Translations under genes and position numbers: made by a program | Source: Salipiger pentaromativorans | Lineage (GTDB): Bacteria > Pseudomonadota > Alphaproteobacteria > Rhodobacterales > Rhodobacteraceae | NCBI RefSeq assembly: GCF_024721115.1 | Contig: NZ_JAMDHK010000004.1 | Coordinates: 259,015 to 323,014, forward strand | Direction of reading: 5' to 3' | DNA length: 64,000 nt | Shown here: positions 45,411-54,341 of the stretch, one piece after another | How the letters are laid out: each line of letters begins with the position of its first letter | Numbering within the stretch: position 1 is the stretch's first letter | The notes under the pieces: generated by a model | Told to the model about the DNA's origin: nothing | Database searches by the model: none | The model's input: only the letters and a program-made list of their open reading frames with translations

Positions 45411-46298
45411 TTACATCCCCGATGAAGGTTTTGCAGCCTCTCGCCGCAACCACGTTACGAAGTGCCGCAGGGGCGGACGGGAGACGCCGGGACGGGTAAC
45501 GAGGAAATAGCCCTTCTTGCGCCCGTCTTCGAAGAGAATGCGCAGCCGGCCCGCTGCAATGTCCGGCTCGGCGAACAGCCTTGCGGTGATGGCGACGCCC
45601 TGACCCTGCCGCGCGGCCTCGATCATCAAATTGCCGGGCAGGGCGGTGAGGCCGAGGCTGCGGTCGTGCTCGACGCCGTATTCCGCGAACCAGTCGGTGG
45701 CCTCGTTGGTGCCCAGCTCCTGCAACCAGGGAAAGGGGCGCAGGTCTGCGGGGGTGGTGATCTCGCGGTCGCCGACCAGATCGGTGGCGGCGACCACGGC
45801 GATGGGCGAGCGGACAAGCAGATGGCTTTCCAGACCGGGCCAGTCGCCGTTGCCATAGCGGATCGCCACGTCGAGCCCGCCGGGCTCCAGAGTGCGGAGC
45901 GTGGCGGACGGGTCGATGGTCAGGCTGATCTCGGGATGGTGGGCGCGAAAGCTCGGCAGGCGGGGCATCAGCCAGGTGGCGGCAAAGCCGGGGGTGGCCG
46001 AGATTTCCAGCGGCCGGTCGGCGTCGCGGCCAGTCAGCTCGTTTGTGGCGTTGAGGATGGTGCCGAACCCCTCGGCCAGCGCCGCGGCGAGGCGGTCGCC
46101 CTCGGGCGTGAGATGCATCTTCCGCTTGCTGCGGTCGAGCAGGGTGGTGCCGAGATGGGTTTCGAGGTTGCGGATCTGCTGGCTGATCGCCGCGTGGCTG
46201 ACGTTCAGCGCGCGGCCCGCCTCTGCAACGGAACCGCTGCCGGCATAGGCGGCAAAGGCGCGCAGGGCGGAGAGCGGCGGCAGGGCGGACCAGTCCAA
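45411..46298 (-). CDS. LysR-family transcriptional regulator
   Basis: 295 residues from a TTG start (46298) with AAGGAA about 9 nt upstream. The HTH is in SVAEAGRALNVSHAAISQQIRN (standard LysR arrangement); the effector domain follows, with ISATPGFAATWLMPRLPSF, a GcvA-like pattern. It lies between the two cbb3 gene clusters. An inverted repeat with N11 spacing covers its start codon and suggests autorepression. Confidence 0.87.
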   Translation of the reverse strand: MDWSALPPLSALRAFAAYAGSGSVAEAGRALNVSHAAISQQIRNLETHLGTTLLDRSKRKMHLTPEGDRLAAALAEGFGTILNATNELTGRDADRPLEISATPGFAATWLMPRLPSFRAHHPEISLTIDPSATLRTLEPGGLDVAIRYGNGDWPGLESHLLVRSPIAVVAATDLVGDREITTPADLRPFPWLQELGTNEATDWFAEYGVEHDRSLGLTALPGNLMIEAARQGQGVAITARLFAEPDIAAGRLRILFEDGRKKGYFLVTRPGVSRPPLRHFVTWLRREAAKPSSGM

Positions 46299-46318
46299 TG
46301 TTAGATTTCCTTACATTG
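46296..46318. promoter_or_regulatory. Inverted repeat CAATGT-N11-ACATTG over the lysR start
   Basis: Perfect 6-bp arms with an 11-nt spacer, the T-N11-A geometry of LysR sites. The right-hand arm and spacer cover the TTG start and the ribosome site of the regulator at 46298. Confidence 0.45.
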
Positions 46319-46398
46319 TCGCATTTTTCCTGACTCGCTCGAAAGGGCGTTTCGGTCAATATTTCTTTCAAGGAATGCGATTGTTCAGGAGATGCGCG

Positions 46399-46527
46399 AT
46401 GCTTGGGATCTATGCAAAAACTTTCATGACGGCCGCCCGTACAGAGGCGCGCTGGACACCGCCGACGCACGGGATGCGGCGTGATGAACCGGTGCCAATG
46501 CATGGCAAGCGGGGGCCTCGGCGTTGA
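46399..46527 (+). CDS. Possible 42-aa peptide gene divergent from lysR
   Basis: ATG at 46399 with AGGAG 7 nt upstream encodes 42 residues: MLGIYAKTFMTAARTEARWT and a basic Pro/Arg-rich tail. No domain, no signal peptide and no membrane segment is seen. It is the only frame with a good ribosome site in this 750-nt interval, and it is divergent from the LysR gene, a usual place for a LysR target. Support is weak otherwise. Confidence 0.3.
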   Translation: MLGIYAKTFMTAARTEARWTPPTHGMRRDEPVPMHGKRGPRR

Positions 46528-46960
46528 GGGTGTGGCGGCGTGGTTGTGAGGAGGAAAAGGCCTGTATGACCAAGCCGCATGCACAACGCGAGGCAGGCCC
46601 AGCGGCGGCCCGTGGGATGCCGTAGTGACTTCCCGAATTCTTCACTTTATCCCAACCAAATCCGAAGGATCTCGAAGCCACGCGCTGTCGTCACCAAAGC
46701 GGCAGCCCGCAGGGACGGGCCGCCGCTGGGCCCGGCGCCTTCGGCTTGTTTCCGGGCCAGAGGCGCGGGGATAGAGGGAGGCTTCGGCGCTTTGGGCAAT
46801 GACGCGCGAAGCGCATTGCAGCGGCCCTAAACGACAAAAGGCGCCCGAAAGAGTCACGATTTGGTGTGTTTTCGCGCGGGCGCTCTTGATCCAGCGCAAA
46901 TCTGCGCCTTAAGCTGCCCTATCCCTCAAAGGTCAGGCTCCTGTGGGAGCCAATAAAAAA
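46528..46960. other. Intergenic stretch between the LysR region and ccoP
   Basis: About 430 nt in which I see no convincing gene. Short open frames (up to 85 codons) lack ribosome sites and typical codon use. A partial FNR-like half-site, TTGAT, is at 46886-46890 but its partner is wrong. Confidence 0.5.
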
Positions 46961-47004
46961 CGCCGGTGCCCCTGGAAACGCGCGAACAGGATGGGGCACC
47001 GGCG
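46961..47004 (-). terminator. Rho-independent terminator of ccoNOQP
   Basis: CGCCGGTGCCCC (46961-46972) pairs with GGGGCACCGGCG (46993-47004) over a 20-nt loop. On the minus strand the stem runs directly into TTTTTTATTGG. It lies 47 nt past the ccoP stop. Confidence 0.85.
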
Positions 47005-47050
47005 CCGGCCTCCGGGCCTTGCGGCCCGAAGGTGTTCTTTTTGGGGGGGC

Positions 47051-47944
47051 TTACTCCGAAGCCTCGCCCCCGCCCAGGCCGTGGACATAGGTCGCCACGG
47101 CGCGGATTTCCGCCTCGCTCAGATCGGCGCCGCCCATCGGCGGCATGATGCCGTAGCGGGCGTTGAACACGGTGTCGTGCAGCGTGTTGAAGTCGCCGCC
47201 ATAGAGCCAGATCGCATCGGTCAGGTTCGGCGCGCCCTGGAAGCGGTCGCCGGTGCCGTCGGCGCCGTGGCAGGACGCGCAGTTGATGTCGAACACCTCG
47301 GCACCGGCCTCGACCAGCGACGCATTCTGCGGCTCTTCGCCCGAGAGCGTCATGACGAAGTTCACAACCTGGTTGATCTCTTCGTCGCTCAGCAACTCGT
47401 CACGCCCGAAGGCCGGCATCGCGGACTGGCGGATGTAGTCCACATCCGTGTCCTCGTTCCGGATCCCTGCGGTCACCGTGTAGTGGATGTCCTCGATCGT
47501 GCCGCCCCAGAGCCAGTCGTCGTCCAGCAGGTTGGGGTAGCCCTTGGCACCGGCCGCGCCCGAGCCGTGGCACTGGGCGCACCAGGTGCGGAACACCGCG
47601 GCGCCGGCGTTCAGCGCGTAGGTGTTCAGCTCCGGGTCGCTGGTGATCGCGGTCAGCTCGACCGAGGCGAGCCGCTCGTTGATCGGCGCCAGTTCGGCCT
47701 CGTGGTCCTTGATCGCCTGCTCCACATTGCCGCGGGTCGACCAGCCCAGCAGGCCGGCCGTCGCGGTTTTGATGCCCGGCCAGGCCGGGAAGGCGATGGA
47801 ATAGCCCACGCCCCAGATGATGCAGGCGTAGAAGACCATTAGCCACCATTTCGGGAGCGGCTTGTTGTATTCCTGAATGCCGTCCCAGGAATGGCCCGTC
47901 GTCTCGTAGTCGAGATCGTCGTTCTTCTTGTTGTTGTCACTCAT
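47051..47944 (-). CDS. ccoP: cbb3 cytochrome c oxidase subunit III, diheme cytochrome c
   Basis: 297 residues. One N-terminal membrane helix (KWWLMVFYACIIWGVGYSIAF) anchors two periplasmic cytochrome c domains, with heme motifs CAQCHGSG and CASCHGADG; axial methionines are in the later QSAMPAFG and IMPPMGG segments. It passes electrons to CcoO and CcoN. The last gene of the operon, followed by a strong terminator. Confidence 0.97.
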   Translation of the reverse strand: MSDNNKKNDDLDYETTGHSWDGIQEYNKPLPKWWLMVFYACIIWGVGYSIAFPAWPGIKTATAGLLGWSTRGNVEQAIKDHEAELAPINERLASVELTAITSDPELNTYALNAGAAVFRTWCAQCHGSGAAGAKGYPNLLDDDWLWGGTIEDIHYTVTAGIRNEDTDVDYIRQSAMPAFGRDELLSDEEINQVVNFVMTLSGEEPQNASLVEAGAEVFDINCASCHGADGTGDRFQGAPNLTDAIWLYGGDFNTLHDTVFNARYGIMPPMGGADLSEAEIRAVATYVHGLGGGEASE

Positions 47945-47955
47945 GTCCCGTCTCC

Positions 47956-48132
47956 TCAGTCCTGGGCGGGTTTGTCTTCATGCCGGAAGGGGATGTCGGC
48001 CACGTCCTTGTAGGTCTTGCGGCTGCCCGGGCGGAACGCCCAGACGATGACGCCGACGAAAAAGACGAACATGGCCAGCAGACCCCAGCTGTCTGCGAAA
48101 TGCCGAAGCGCGTTATAGGTTTCATGTCCCAT
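47956..48132 (-). CDS. ccoQ: cbb3 oxidase small subunit CcoQ
   Basis: 58 residues. The ATG at 48132 gives MGHETYNALRHFADSWGLLA; the helix LAMFVFFVGVIVWAFRPGSR is followed by a charged tail KDVADIPFRHED typical of CcoQ (FixQ). It stabilises the oxidase complex. It lies between ccoO (10 nt) and ccoP (11 nt). Confidence 0.94.
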   Translation of the reverse strand: MGHETYNALRHFADSWGLLAMFVFFVGVIVWAFRPGSRKTYKDVADIPFRHEDKPAQD

Positions 48133-48142
48133 CACGCGGCCC

Positions 48143-48871
48143 TCAGCGGCTCGCATCCGGCTCGAAGGTCGAGAAATCGACCAGCGTGCCCAGCATCTGC
48201 AGATAGGCGATCAGCGCATCCAGTTCCGAGATCCCCGGCTGACCGTCGAAGTTGCGCACATTGGCGGTTTCGCCATAACGCTCCAGCAGCCCGTCATAAT
48301 CGCTGTCCGGGTCGGATTGCGAGAGGAAGTCCTCATGCCCGGCTTCGATCATCTCGTCGGTATAGGGCACGCCCAGGAACTTGTGCGTTTTCATCAGGTC
48401 CTGGATGTACTCGCCGTCGATCAGCTTGGCTTCGAGAAAACCGTATTTCGGCATGACCGATTCCGGCACCACCGATTGCGGGTTGCGCAGGTGATCCACG
48501 TGCCATTCGTCCGAGTAGCGGCCGCCGACGCGGGCGAGGTCGGGCCCCGTCCGCTTCGAGCCCCACTGGAACGGGTGGTCGTATTGCGATTCCGCCGCCA
48601 GCGAGTAGTGGCCGTAACGCTCCACCTCGTCGCGCATCGGGCGGACCATCTGCGAGTGGCAGACATAGCAGCCCTCGCGGATGTAGATGTCGCGCCCCGC
48701 CAGTTCGAGCGGCGTGTAGGGACGCATGCCCTCCACCTCTTCGATGGTGTTTTCGAGGTAGAAAAGCGGCACGATCTGCACCAGGCCACCCACCGTCACC
48801 ACGAGGAAGGCGAAGATCGACAGCAGCGTGATGTTCCGTTCAAGAACACCGTGTTTGTCGAGAATTCCCAT
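48143..48871 (-). CDS. ccoO: cbb3 cytochrome c oxidase subunit II, monoheme
   Basis: 242 residues from the ATG at 48871. One membrane helix ([20 protein letters not shown]) is followed by a cytochrome c domain with heme motif CYVCHSQ and the family segment [14 protein letters not shown]. The axial methionine region is [11 protein letters not shown]. It sits 14 nt after the ccoN stop. Confidence 0.97.
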   Translation of the reverse strand: MGILDKHGVLERNITLLSIFAFLVVTVGGLVQIVPLFYLENTIEEVEGMRPYTPLELAGRDIYIREGCYVCHSQMVRPMRDEVERYGHYSLAAESQYDHPFQWGSKRTGPDLARVGGRYSDEWHVDHLRNPQSVVPESVMPKYGFLEAKLIDGEYIQDLMKTHKFLGVPYTDEMIEAGHEDFLSQSDPDSDYDGLLERYGETANVRNFDGQPGISELDALIAYLQMLGTLVDFSTFEPDASR

Positions 48872-48885
48872 AGTCTCGGCCCTCC

Positions 48886-50499
48886 TTATTCGGCCGGGGT
48901 GGCGTGAGCCGCGGCGGCGTCGGCTTCGACAGCCGGCGAACGTTTCACGGTCATCCAGAGGTTGTAGCACATGATGAGCGCACCGGTGATGTAGAGGCCG
49001 CCGCCGAGGGCACGCACCACATACATCGGGAACTTGGCGCGGACGGTGTCGGCGAAGGAGTTCACCAGGAAGCCGTTCGCATCCACTTCACGCCACATCA
49101 GGCCTTCCATGATGCCGGTCACCCACATGGACGCCGCGTAGAGCACGATGCCGATGGTGGCGAGCCAGAAGTGCCAGGAGACCATCGACAGCGAATAGAG
49201 CCGCTCGCGGTTCCAGAGCTTGGGCACGAGGAAGTAAAGCGCGCCGAAGGTGATCATGCCGTTCCAGCCCAGAGCGCCGGAGTGGACGTGGCCGATGGTC
49301 CAGTCGGTGTAGTGCGACAGCGAGTTCACCGCGCGGATCGACATCATCGGGCCTTCGAAGGTGGACATGCCGTAGAAGCCCACCGAGATCACCAGCATCC
49401 GCATGATGGGGTCGGTGCGCAGCTTGTCCCAGGCGCCCGAGAGGGTCATCAGGCCGTTGATCATGCCGCCCCAGGAGGGCATCCACAGGATGATCGAGAA
49501 CACCATGCCGAGGGTCGAGGCCCAGTCGGGCAGGGCGGTGTAGTGCAGGTGGTGCGGGCCGGCCCAGATATAGATGAAGATCAGCGCCCAGAAGTGCACG
49601 ATCGACAGCTTGTAGGAGAACACCGGACGTTCGGCCTGTTTCGGGACGAAGTAATACATCATGCCGAGGAAGCCTGCGGTCAGGAAGAAGCCCACCGCGT
49701 TATGGCCGTACCACCATTGCGTCATGGCATCCTGCACGCCCGAGAACACCTGCACCGATTTGGAACCCCAGATCGAGACCGGGATCGACAGGTTGTTGAA
49801 GACGTGCAGCATGGCGACGGTGATGATGAAGGACAGATAGAACCAGTTGGCCACGTAGATGTGGGGTTCTTTCCGCTTCACGATGGTGCCGATGAAGACC
49901 GCGAGATAGGCGAGCCAGACGATGGTCAGCCACCAGTCGGTCAGCCATTCGGGTTCGGCGTATTCCTTGGATTGGGTGGCGCCCAGCAGGTAGCCGGTGG
50001 CGGCCATCACGATGAAGAGCTGGTAGCCCCAGAACACGAACCAGGCGAGGTTGCCGCCCCAGAGGCGCGCGGCGCTGGTCCGCTGGACCACGTAGAACGA
50101 GGTCGCAATCAGCGCATTGCCGCCAAAGGCGAAAATCACCGCCGAGGTGTGCAGCGGGCGCAGCCGGCCAAAGTTCAGATAGCCCTGGGCCCAGTCGAAG
50201 TTGAGCACCGGGAAGGCGAGCTGCGAGGCGATATAGACACCGGCCGCGAAGCCGATAACGCCCCAAAAGCAGGTTGCGATCACACCGGCGCGCACGACGC
50301 CGTCGAGATACGACTTCTGGGCGACCGCGGCTGGTACGGGTTCATCGGTGCGGCGCAAGGTCCACAGGAACATGCCTGCAGCCACCAAAAAGATGATGAT
50401 GGCATGAACCATGTAAGCCACATCTCGTGCATAATTGGCTGCGATCAGCGCAAATACCGCGATCACACCAAGCACGATGAGCTTGATATAGTTGATCAT
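48886..50499 (-). CDS. ccoN: cbb3 cytochrome c oxidase subunit I
   Basis: 537 residues and about twelve membrane helices. The ATG at 50499 gives [11 protein letters not shown]. Heme b and heme b3/CuB histidines are in [38 protein letters not shown] and [19 protein letters not shown]. This high-affinity oxidase serves microaerobic respiration. The upstream region has an FNR box 92-105 nt from the start with a -10-like CATTAA at the right distance. Confidence 0.98.
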   Translation of the reverse strand: MINYIKLIVLGVIAVFALIAANYARDVAYMVHAIIIFLVAAGMFLWTLRRTDEPVPAAVAQKSYLDGVVRAGVIATCFWGVIGFAAGVYIASQLAFPVLNFDWAQGYLNFGRLRPLHTSAVIFAFGGNALIATSFYVVQRTSAARLWGGNLAWFVFWGYQLFIVMAATGYLLGATQSKEYAEPEWLTDWWLTIVWLAYLAVFIGTIVKRKEPHIYVANWFYLSFIITVAMLHVFNNLSIPVSIWGSKSVQVFSGVQDAMTQWWYGHNAVGFFLTAGFLGMMYYFVPKQAERPVFSYKLSIVHFWALIFIYIWAGPHHLHYTALPDWASTLGMVFSIILWMPSWGGMINGLMTLSGAWDKLRTDPIMRMLVISVGFYGMSTFEGPMMSIRAVNSLSHYTDWTIGHVHSGALGWNGMITFGALYFLVPKLWNRERLYSLSMVSWHFWLATIGIVLYAASMWVTGIMEGLMWREVDANGFLVNSFADTVRAKFPMYVVRALGGGLYITGALIMCYNLWMTVKRSPAVEADAAAAHATPAE

Positions 50500-50590
50500 T
50501 GTTCGTCCCTTCGTCTTACCCACACGATTCGTGTGCCATGTGGGCGGTTTTAGACTGTCCGGTTAATGGGCATAAGCCTGCCCCTACTCC

Positions 50591-50604
50591 TTGATCTGTA
50601 TCAA
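50591..50604. promoter_or_regulatory. FNR/FnrL box for ccoNOQP
   Basis: TTGATCTGTATCAA, a perfect TTGAT-N4-ATCAA palindrome. Its centre is about 98 nt from the ccoN start; a class II promoter would then start near 50556. Confidence 0.9.
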
Positions 50605-50622
50605 GGCTTTCCTGCCAGACCA

Positions 50623-50636
50623 TTGACCATTGTCAA
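50623..50636. promoter_or_regulatory. FNR/FnrL-like box for the universal stress protein gene
   Basis: TTGACCATTGTCAA is a TTGAC-N4-GTCAA dyad, centred 73 nt before the start at 50702. A -10-like TAGAGT (50659-50664) lies exactly 32 nt from the centre, the class II spacing. Confidence 0.75.
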
Positions 50637-50701
50637 AGTGCGTCCATTCGCGCAGGCATAGAGTGTGGGGGAATGAGCGACTACCTGAGGAGACGAGAAC
50701 C

Positions 50702-51541
50702 ATGGGCTACAAAACGATTTTGACGGTTGTGACGGATGAAGCGCTGACCCAGCCGACGATCGACCATGCGGCCGCGATCGCCGAGGGGTGGGATGCGCAT
50801 CTCGACGTGCTGTGCTTCGGCGTCGACAGGACCCAGACTGGCTATTACTACGCCGGTGCCAACGCCATGATATTGCAGGAAACAATCAGCCGGGCCACGG
50901 CGGATGCCGAAAAGCTCGCAGGGCTCGCCCGCGAGGCGCTGGGCCGGACCGAGGGCCGCTGGTCGGTCGAGGAAGGCGTCGCGCAGCTTGCCGATATCGG
51001 TCGTCATGTGGCCGGGCGGGCGCGTTTTGCCGATCTGGTGGTGCTGCCGAAACCCTATGGCAAGGAACATGGGGTAGAGCTGGAGCCGGTGACCGAGGGC
51101 GCGCTGTTCGAAGGTCAGACGCCGGTGCTGGTGGTGCCTGATTCTGTGGCGCCGAAGGCGGCCCCGTCGCGGGTGGTCATCGGCTGGAACGAGAGCAACG
51201 AGGCGCTGCGCTCGGTGCGGGCGGCACTGCCGCTGCTGAAGGGCGCGGACAACGTGCATGTGGCGGTGATCGACCCGCCGCAACACGGTCCGAACCGCTC
51301 GGATCCGGGCGGGGCGCTGTCGCAATACCTGTCGCGTCACGGCGTGAAGGCCGAGATCGACGTGTTGTCGAAAACCATGCCGCGCGTGTCCGACGTGCTG
51401 CGGCGGCATGTGCAGGACGTGAACGCCGACATGATCGTGATGGGCGCCTATGGCCATTCGCGGTTCCGCGAGGCGATCCTGGGCGGCGCGACGCGCAACA
51501 TGCTGGAACAGGCCGACGTGCCGGTGTTCCTCGCCCATTGA
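50702..51541 (+). CDS. Tandem-domain universal stress protein
   Basis: 279 residues, two Usp domains. The second has the ATP-binding loop GAYGHSRFREAILGGATRNM (G-x2-G-x9-G-S/T pattern with T). The first domain has lost the motif. The start at 50702 is preceded by GAGGAGACG. The gene is divergent from ccoN, shares its control region and has its own FNR-like box, so it is likely induced when oxygen falls. Confidence 0.9.
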   Translation: MGYKTILTVVTDEALTQPTIDHAAAIAEGWDAHLDVLCFGVDRTQTGYYYAGANAMILQETISRATADAEKLAGLAREALGRTEGRWSVEEGVAQLADIGRHVAGRARFADLVVLPKPYGKEHGVELEPVTEGALFEGQTPVLVVPDSVAPKAAPSRVVIGWNESNEALRSVRAALPLLKGADNVHVAVIDPPQHGPNRSDPGGALSQYLSRHGVKAEIDVLSKTMPRVSDVLRRHVQDVNADMIVMGAYGHSRFREAILGGATRNMLEQADVPVFLAH

Positions 51542-51576
51542 CCGGGCACTAGACGTTTCTCCATCGTTCGCAACTT

Positions 51577-51602
51577 GCGGCGCCTTCGGGCGCCGCTTTC
51601 TT
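51577..51602. terminator. Terminator after the universal stress protein gene
   Basis: GCGGCGCC and GGCGCCGC with a TTCG tetraloop, followed by TTTCTT. It lies between two convergent genes and could serve both. Confidence 0.8.
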
Positions 51603-52053
51603 ATCCGATCGCCGCAAGGGCGGCGCGCAGCGCTTGCAGGTCGATGCCGGCCAGCGCCGCATCCAGCGCGTCGTGCTCCGCCCGCCAGACCGGCACGGCG
51701 CGTTTCAGCAGGTCGCGCCCGGCGAGGCTCAGCCGCAGCCTGCGGTTGCGTCGATCGTGGCGGTCGGCCAGGCTTTCCACCAGCCCGCGCCGCTCCAGCA
51801 CCTTGAAGGCGGCGGTCAGCGTGGTGCGGTCCATCGCCAGGAAGGGCGCCAGGTCCGAAATGCGCGGCGGCTCGGGACGGTTGAGCGACATCAGGATCGA
51901 GAACTGCCCGTTGGTCAGCCCCAGCGGCTTCAGCGCCGTGTCGAAGCGCCGGGCCAGTTGCCGCGCGGCGCGCTGGACCTGGAGGCACAGGCAGCGGTCG
52001 CGCACCTCGAGCGTGGTGGAGAGGGGCAGCTCCGGGTCCAGCGCGTCTGTCAT
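51601..52053 (-). CDS. MarR-family transcriptional regulator
   Basis: 150 residues. The winged helix part is PRISDLAPFLAMDRTTLTAA, followed by FKVLERRGLVESLADRHDRR, the DxRxR wing typical of MarR proteins. The cysteines C25 and C27 near LCLQVQRAAR are possible redox sites. It is on the same strand as fnrL, 78 nt downstream, and may belong to the same transcript. Ligand unknown. Confidence 0.88.
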   Translation of the reverse strand: MTDALDPELPLSTTLEVRDRCLCLQVQRAARQLARRFDTALKPLGLTNGQFSILMSLNRPEPPRISDLAPFLAMDRTTLTAAFKVLERRGLVESLADRHDRRNRRLRLSLAGRDLLKRAVPVWRAEHDALDAALAGIDLQALRAALAAIG

Positions 52054-52131
52054 TCCGGGAAGGGCCCTGTGCGCCGGCGGGAAGGGGAGGCATCGCGGGC
52101 CGCGATGCCGCCCATGGCAAGGCCGCCAGGA

Positions 52132-52878
52132 TCAGGCGAAGAGGCCGCCATCCGAATCGTCGCCGGCCTCGTCCAGCAGGCGGGTCATGTCGGGGATGGT
52201 GACGTGGCGCTTGCCCTCGAGCTCGATCACCCCGTCCTTTTTCAGCGCCGAGATCTGCCGGCTGACGGTTTCCAGCGTCAGCCCGAGGTAATCGGCCATG
52301 GCCTCGCGCGTCAGCGGCAGGTCGAAGACCAGCGTGCCGGTGGCGGTGCGCATGTTGATCGAGGCATCGCGCCGCGCGATGATCGACAGCAGCGAGGCGA
52401 TCTTTTCGCGCGCGGTCTTGCGACCCAGAACCAGCATCCATTCGCGCGCGGCATCCAGCTCGTCCAGCGTCATCTCCAGCAGGCGCTGGGCGATATGCGG
52501 GGTCTGGCGCATCATCTCTTCGAAAGGGGATTTGCGGAAGCAGCACATCACCAGATCGGTCGTCGCCACCACGTCATAGGCGGCCGAGGTGCGGCCCGGA
52601 CGGCCGACAAAATCGCTGGGCAGCAGCAGGCCCACCATCTGGGTGCGCCCGTCTTCCATGGTCTGCGTCAGCGTCGCGATTCCCGACACCACCGAGCCCA
52701 CGAAATCCATCCGGTCGCCGGACCAGATCACCGTCTGTCCGGCTTCGAACTTGCGGTAATACTTGATTTCCTCGAGTCGCTCGAGCTCGTCGGATTCGCA
52801 GCGGGCACAGACGGCGCGATGCCGGATCGGGCAATCGGCGCATTCCTGCGAGATGGTGAGGCTGCGTTCGTTCAGCAT
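52132..52878 (-). CDS. fnrL: Oxygen-responsive FNR-type regulator FnrL
   Basis: 248 residues of the Crp/Fnr family. The 4Fe-4S ligand cysteines are C13, C16 and C24 (CADCPIRHRAVC) plus one of C112/C113; C27 is extra. The cNMP-like domain is followed by the recognition helix TLETVSRQISALKKDG, where E, S and R make the FNR-type TTGAT contacts. It is divergent from hemN and shares with it an FNR box, so it is probably autoregulated. It would govern the neighbouring cbb3 genes. Confidence 0.94.
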   Translation of the reverse strand: MLNERSLTISQECADCPIRHRAVCARCESDELERLEEIKYYRKFEAGQTVIWSGDRMDFVGSVVSGIATLTQTMEDGRTQMVGLLLPSDFVGRPGRTSAAYDVVATTDLVMCCFRKSPFEEMMRQTPHIAQRLLEMTLDELDAAREWMLVLGRKTAREKIASLLSIIARRDASINMRTATGTLVFDLPLTREAMADYLGLTLETVSRQISALKKDGVIELEGKRHVTIPDMTRLLDEAGDDSDGGLFA

Positions 52879-52936
52879 AGTATGTTCACAGTCCTGTTAG
52901 CGGGCCACCCAAATCACCGGCTTGCCGGCTGTACTC

Positions 52937-52950
52937 TTGATCTGGGTCAA
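52937..52950. promoter_or_regulatory. FNR/FnrL box between fnrL and hemN
   Basis: TTGATCTGGGTCAA (TTGAT-N4-GTCAA). It lies 59-72 nt before fnrL and 30-43 nt before hemN. Confidence 0.8.
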
Positions 52951-52979
52951 AGTTTCAACCCTCGCGCCTTTCTAAGTGT

Positions 52980-54341
52980 ATGCGCATGATCACGCGAAAA
53001 CAACTCTCCCGCCTGGGGCTCTTCGACGCGAAAGTGCCCCGGTACACCAGTTATCCGACCGCGCCGCATTTCTCGAATGCGGTGAGCCCGGGGGAGTTTG
53101 CCTCCTGGATCGAAGCGGTGCCGGAAACTGGCACGATTTCGCTGTACCTGCACGTGCCTTTCTGTCGCAGATTGTGCTGGTTCTGCGCCTGCCGGACGCA
53201 GGGCACCTCGACGCTGGCACCGGTCGAAACCTATGTCGAGACGCTGAAATCCGAGCTGGATCTCCTGAAGGCGCATCTCCCGCGCGGGGTCAGGCTGTCG
53301 CGGCTGCATTGGGGCGGCGGCACGCCGACCCTGCTGTCGCCGGATCTGATGCGCGGGTTGATCGACAAGGTGGCCGAGGTGGCCGATTTCGCCGAGGATG
53401 CGGAATTCTCGGTCGAGATCGACCCGAACGAGATCGACGGCGAGCGGCTGGACGTGCTGGCCGCCGGCGGCATGAACCGCGCCTCCATCGGGGTGCAGGA
53501 TTTCGACGAGCAGATCCAGGAAACCATCGGCCGACCGCAGAGCTATGACGTGACCCGTGCCGCGGTCGAGATGATCCGCGAGCGTGGGGTGGCGAGCCTC
53601 AATGCCGATATTCTCTACGGTCTGCCGCATCAGAACCGCGCGCGGATCACCGAGACGGTGCAGAAGCTGCTGTCTTTCGCCCCCGACCGGGTGGCGCTTT
53701 ACGGCTATGCGCATGTGCCGTGGATGGCCAAGCGCCAGCAGATGATCCCCGCCGACGCGCTGCCGACGCCTGCCGAACGGCTGGACCTGTTCGAGACCGC
53801 GCGGCGGCTGTTTGTCTGGGACGGCTATGCCGAGATCGGCATCGACCATTTCGCCACGCCCGACGACGGGCTGGCCATCGCGCAGAAGACCGGCAAGCTG
53901 CGGCGCAATTTCCAGGGTTATACCGACGACACCTCCGACGTGCTGATCGGGCTGGGCGCCTCGTCGATCTCGAAATTCCCGCAGGGCTATGCGCAGAACG
54001 CGCCGGCGACCTCGGCCTACACCGCGGCGATCCGCGAGGGGCGGTTCTCGACGGCGCGCGGCCATGCCTTCCGCGGCGACGACCGGCTGCGGGCGCGGAT
54101 GATCGAGATGCTCATGTGCGATTTCCGCATCCGGGCCGCGGAACTGACGCGCGATTACGGCATTGCGGCTTCCGAGCTTCAGGCGATGTTCTCGCAGGTC
54201 AACGACGCGTTCGAGGGGCTTCTTGAGGTGACCGAGGACGGGCTTTTCATCCCGCCGGCGGCGCGTGCGCTGACCCGGATGGTCGCCCGCAGCTTCGACG
54301 CCTACGATCTCTCCAAGGCGGGTCATTCCTCGGCGATCTGA
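52980..54341 (+). CDS. hemN: Oxygen-independent coproporphyrinogen III oxidase
   Basis: 453 residues. It makes protoporphyrinogen IX by decarboxylating coproporphyrinogen III without oxygen. The radical SAM cluster motif is in HVPFCRRLCWFCACR (C62, C66, C69, with C71 next). VPRYTSYPTAPHF near the start and GGGTPT are family marks. Two ATGs, 52980 and 52986, are 6 nt apart and neither has a clear ribosome site. Its last 19 nt overlap the radical SAM gene on the other strand. Confidence 0.95.
   Translation: MRMITRKQLSRLGLFDAKVPRYTSYPTAPHFSNAVSPGEFASWIEAVPETGTISLYLHVPFCRRLCWFCACRTQGTSTLAPVETYVETLKSELDLLKAHLPRGVRLSRLHWGGGTPTLLSPDLMRGLIDKVAEVADFAEDAEFSVEIDPNEIDGERLDVLAAGGMNRASIGVQDFDEQIQETIGRPQSYDVTRAAVEMIRERGVASLNADILYGLPHQNRARITETVQKLLSFAPDRVALYGYAHVPWMAKRQQMIPADALPTPAERLDLFETARRLFVWDGYAEIGIDHFATPDDGLAIAQKTGKLRRNFQGYTDDTSDVLIGLGASSISKFPQGYAQNAPATSAYTAAIREGRFSTARGHAFRGDDRLRARMIEMLMCDFRIRAAELTRDYGIAASELQAMFSQVNDAFEGLLEVTEDGLFIPPAARALTRMVARSFDAYDLSKAGHSSAI

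Noticed and set aside
46424..46681. An 85-codon minus-strand frame in the LysR-ccoP interval
   Set aside because: No ribosome site, no domain, and unusual composition. It may be chance in an intergenic region.
46886..46899. TTGATCCAGCGCAA as an FNR box
   Set aside because: The left half is perfect but the right half lacks the ATCAA pattern (CGCAA). It also lies downstream of ccoP, with no start codon nearby on the right strand.
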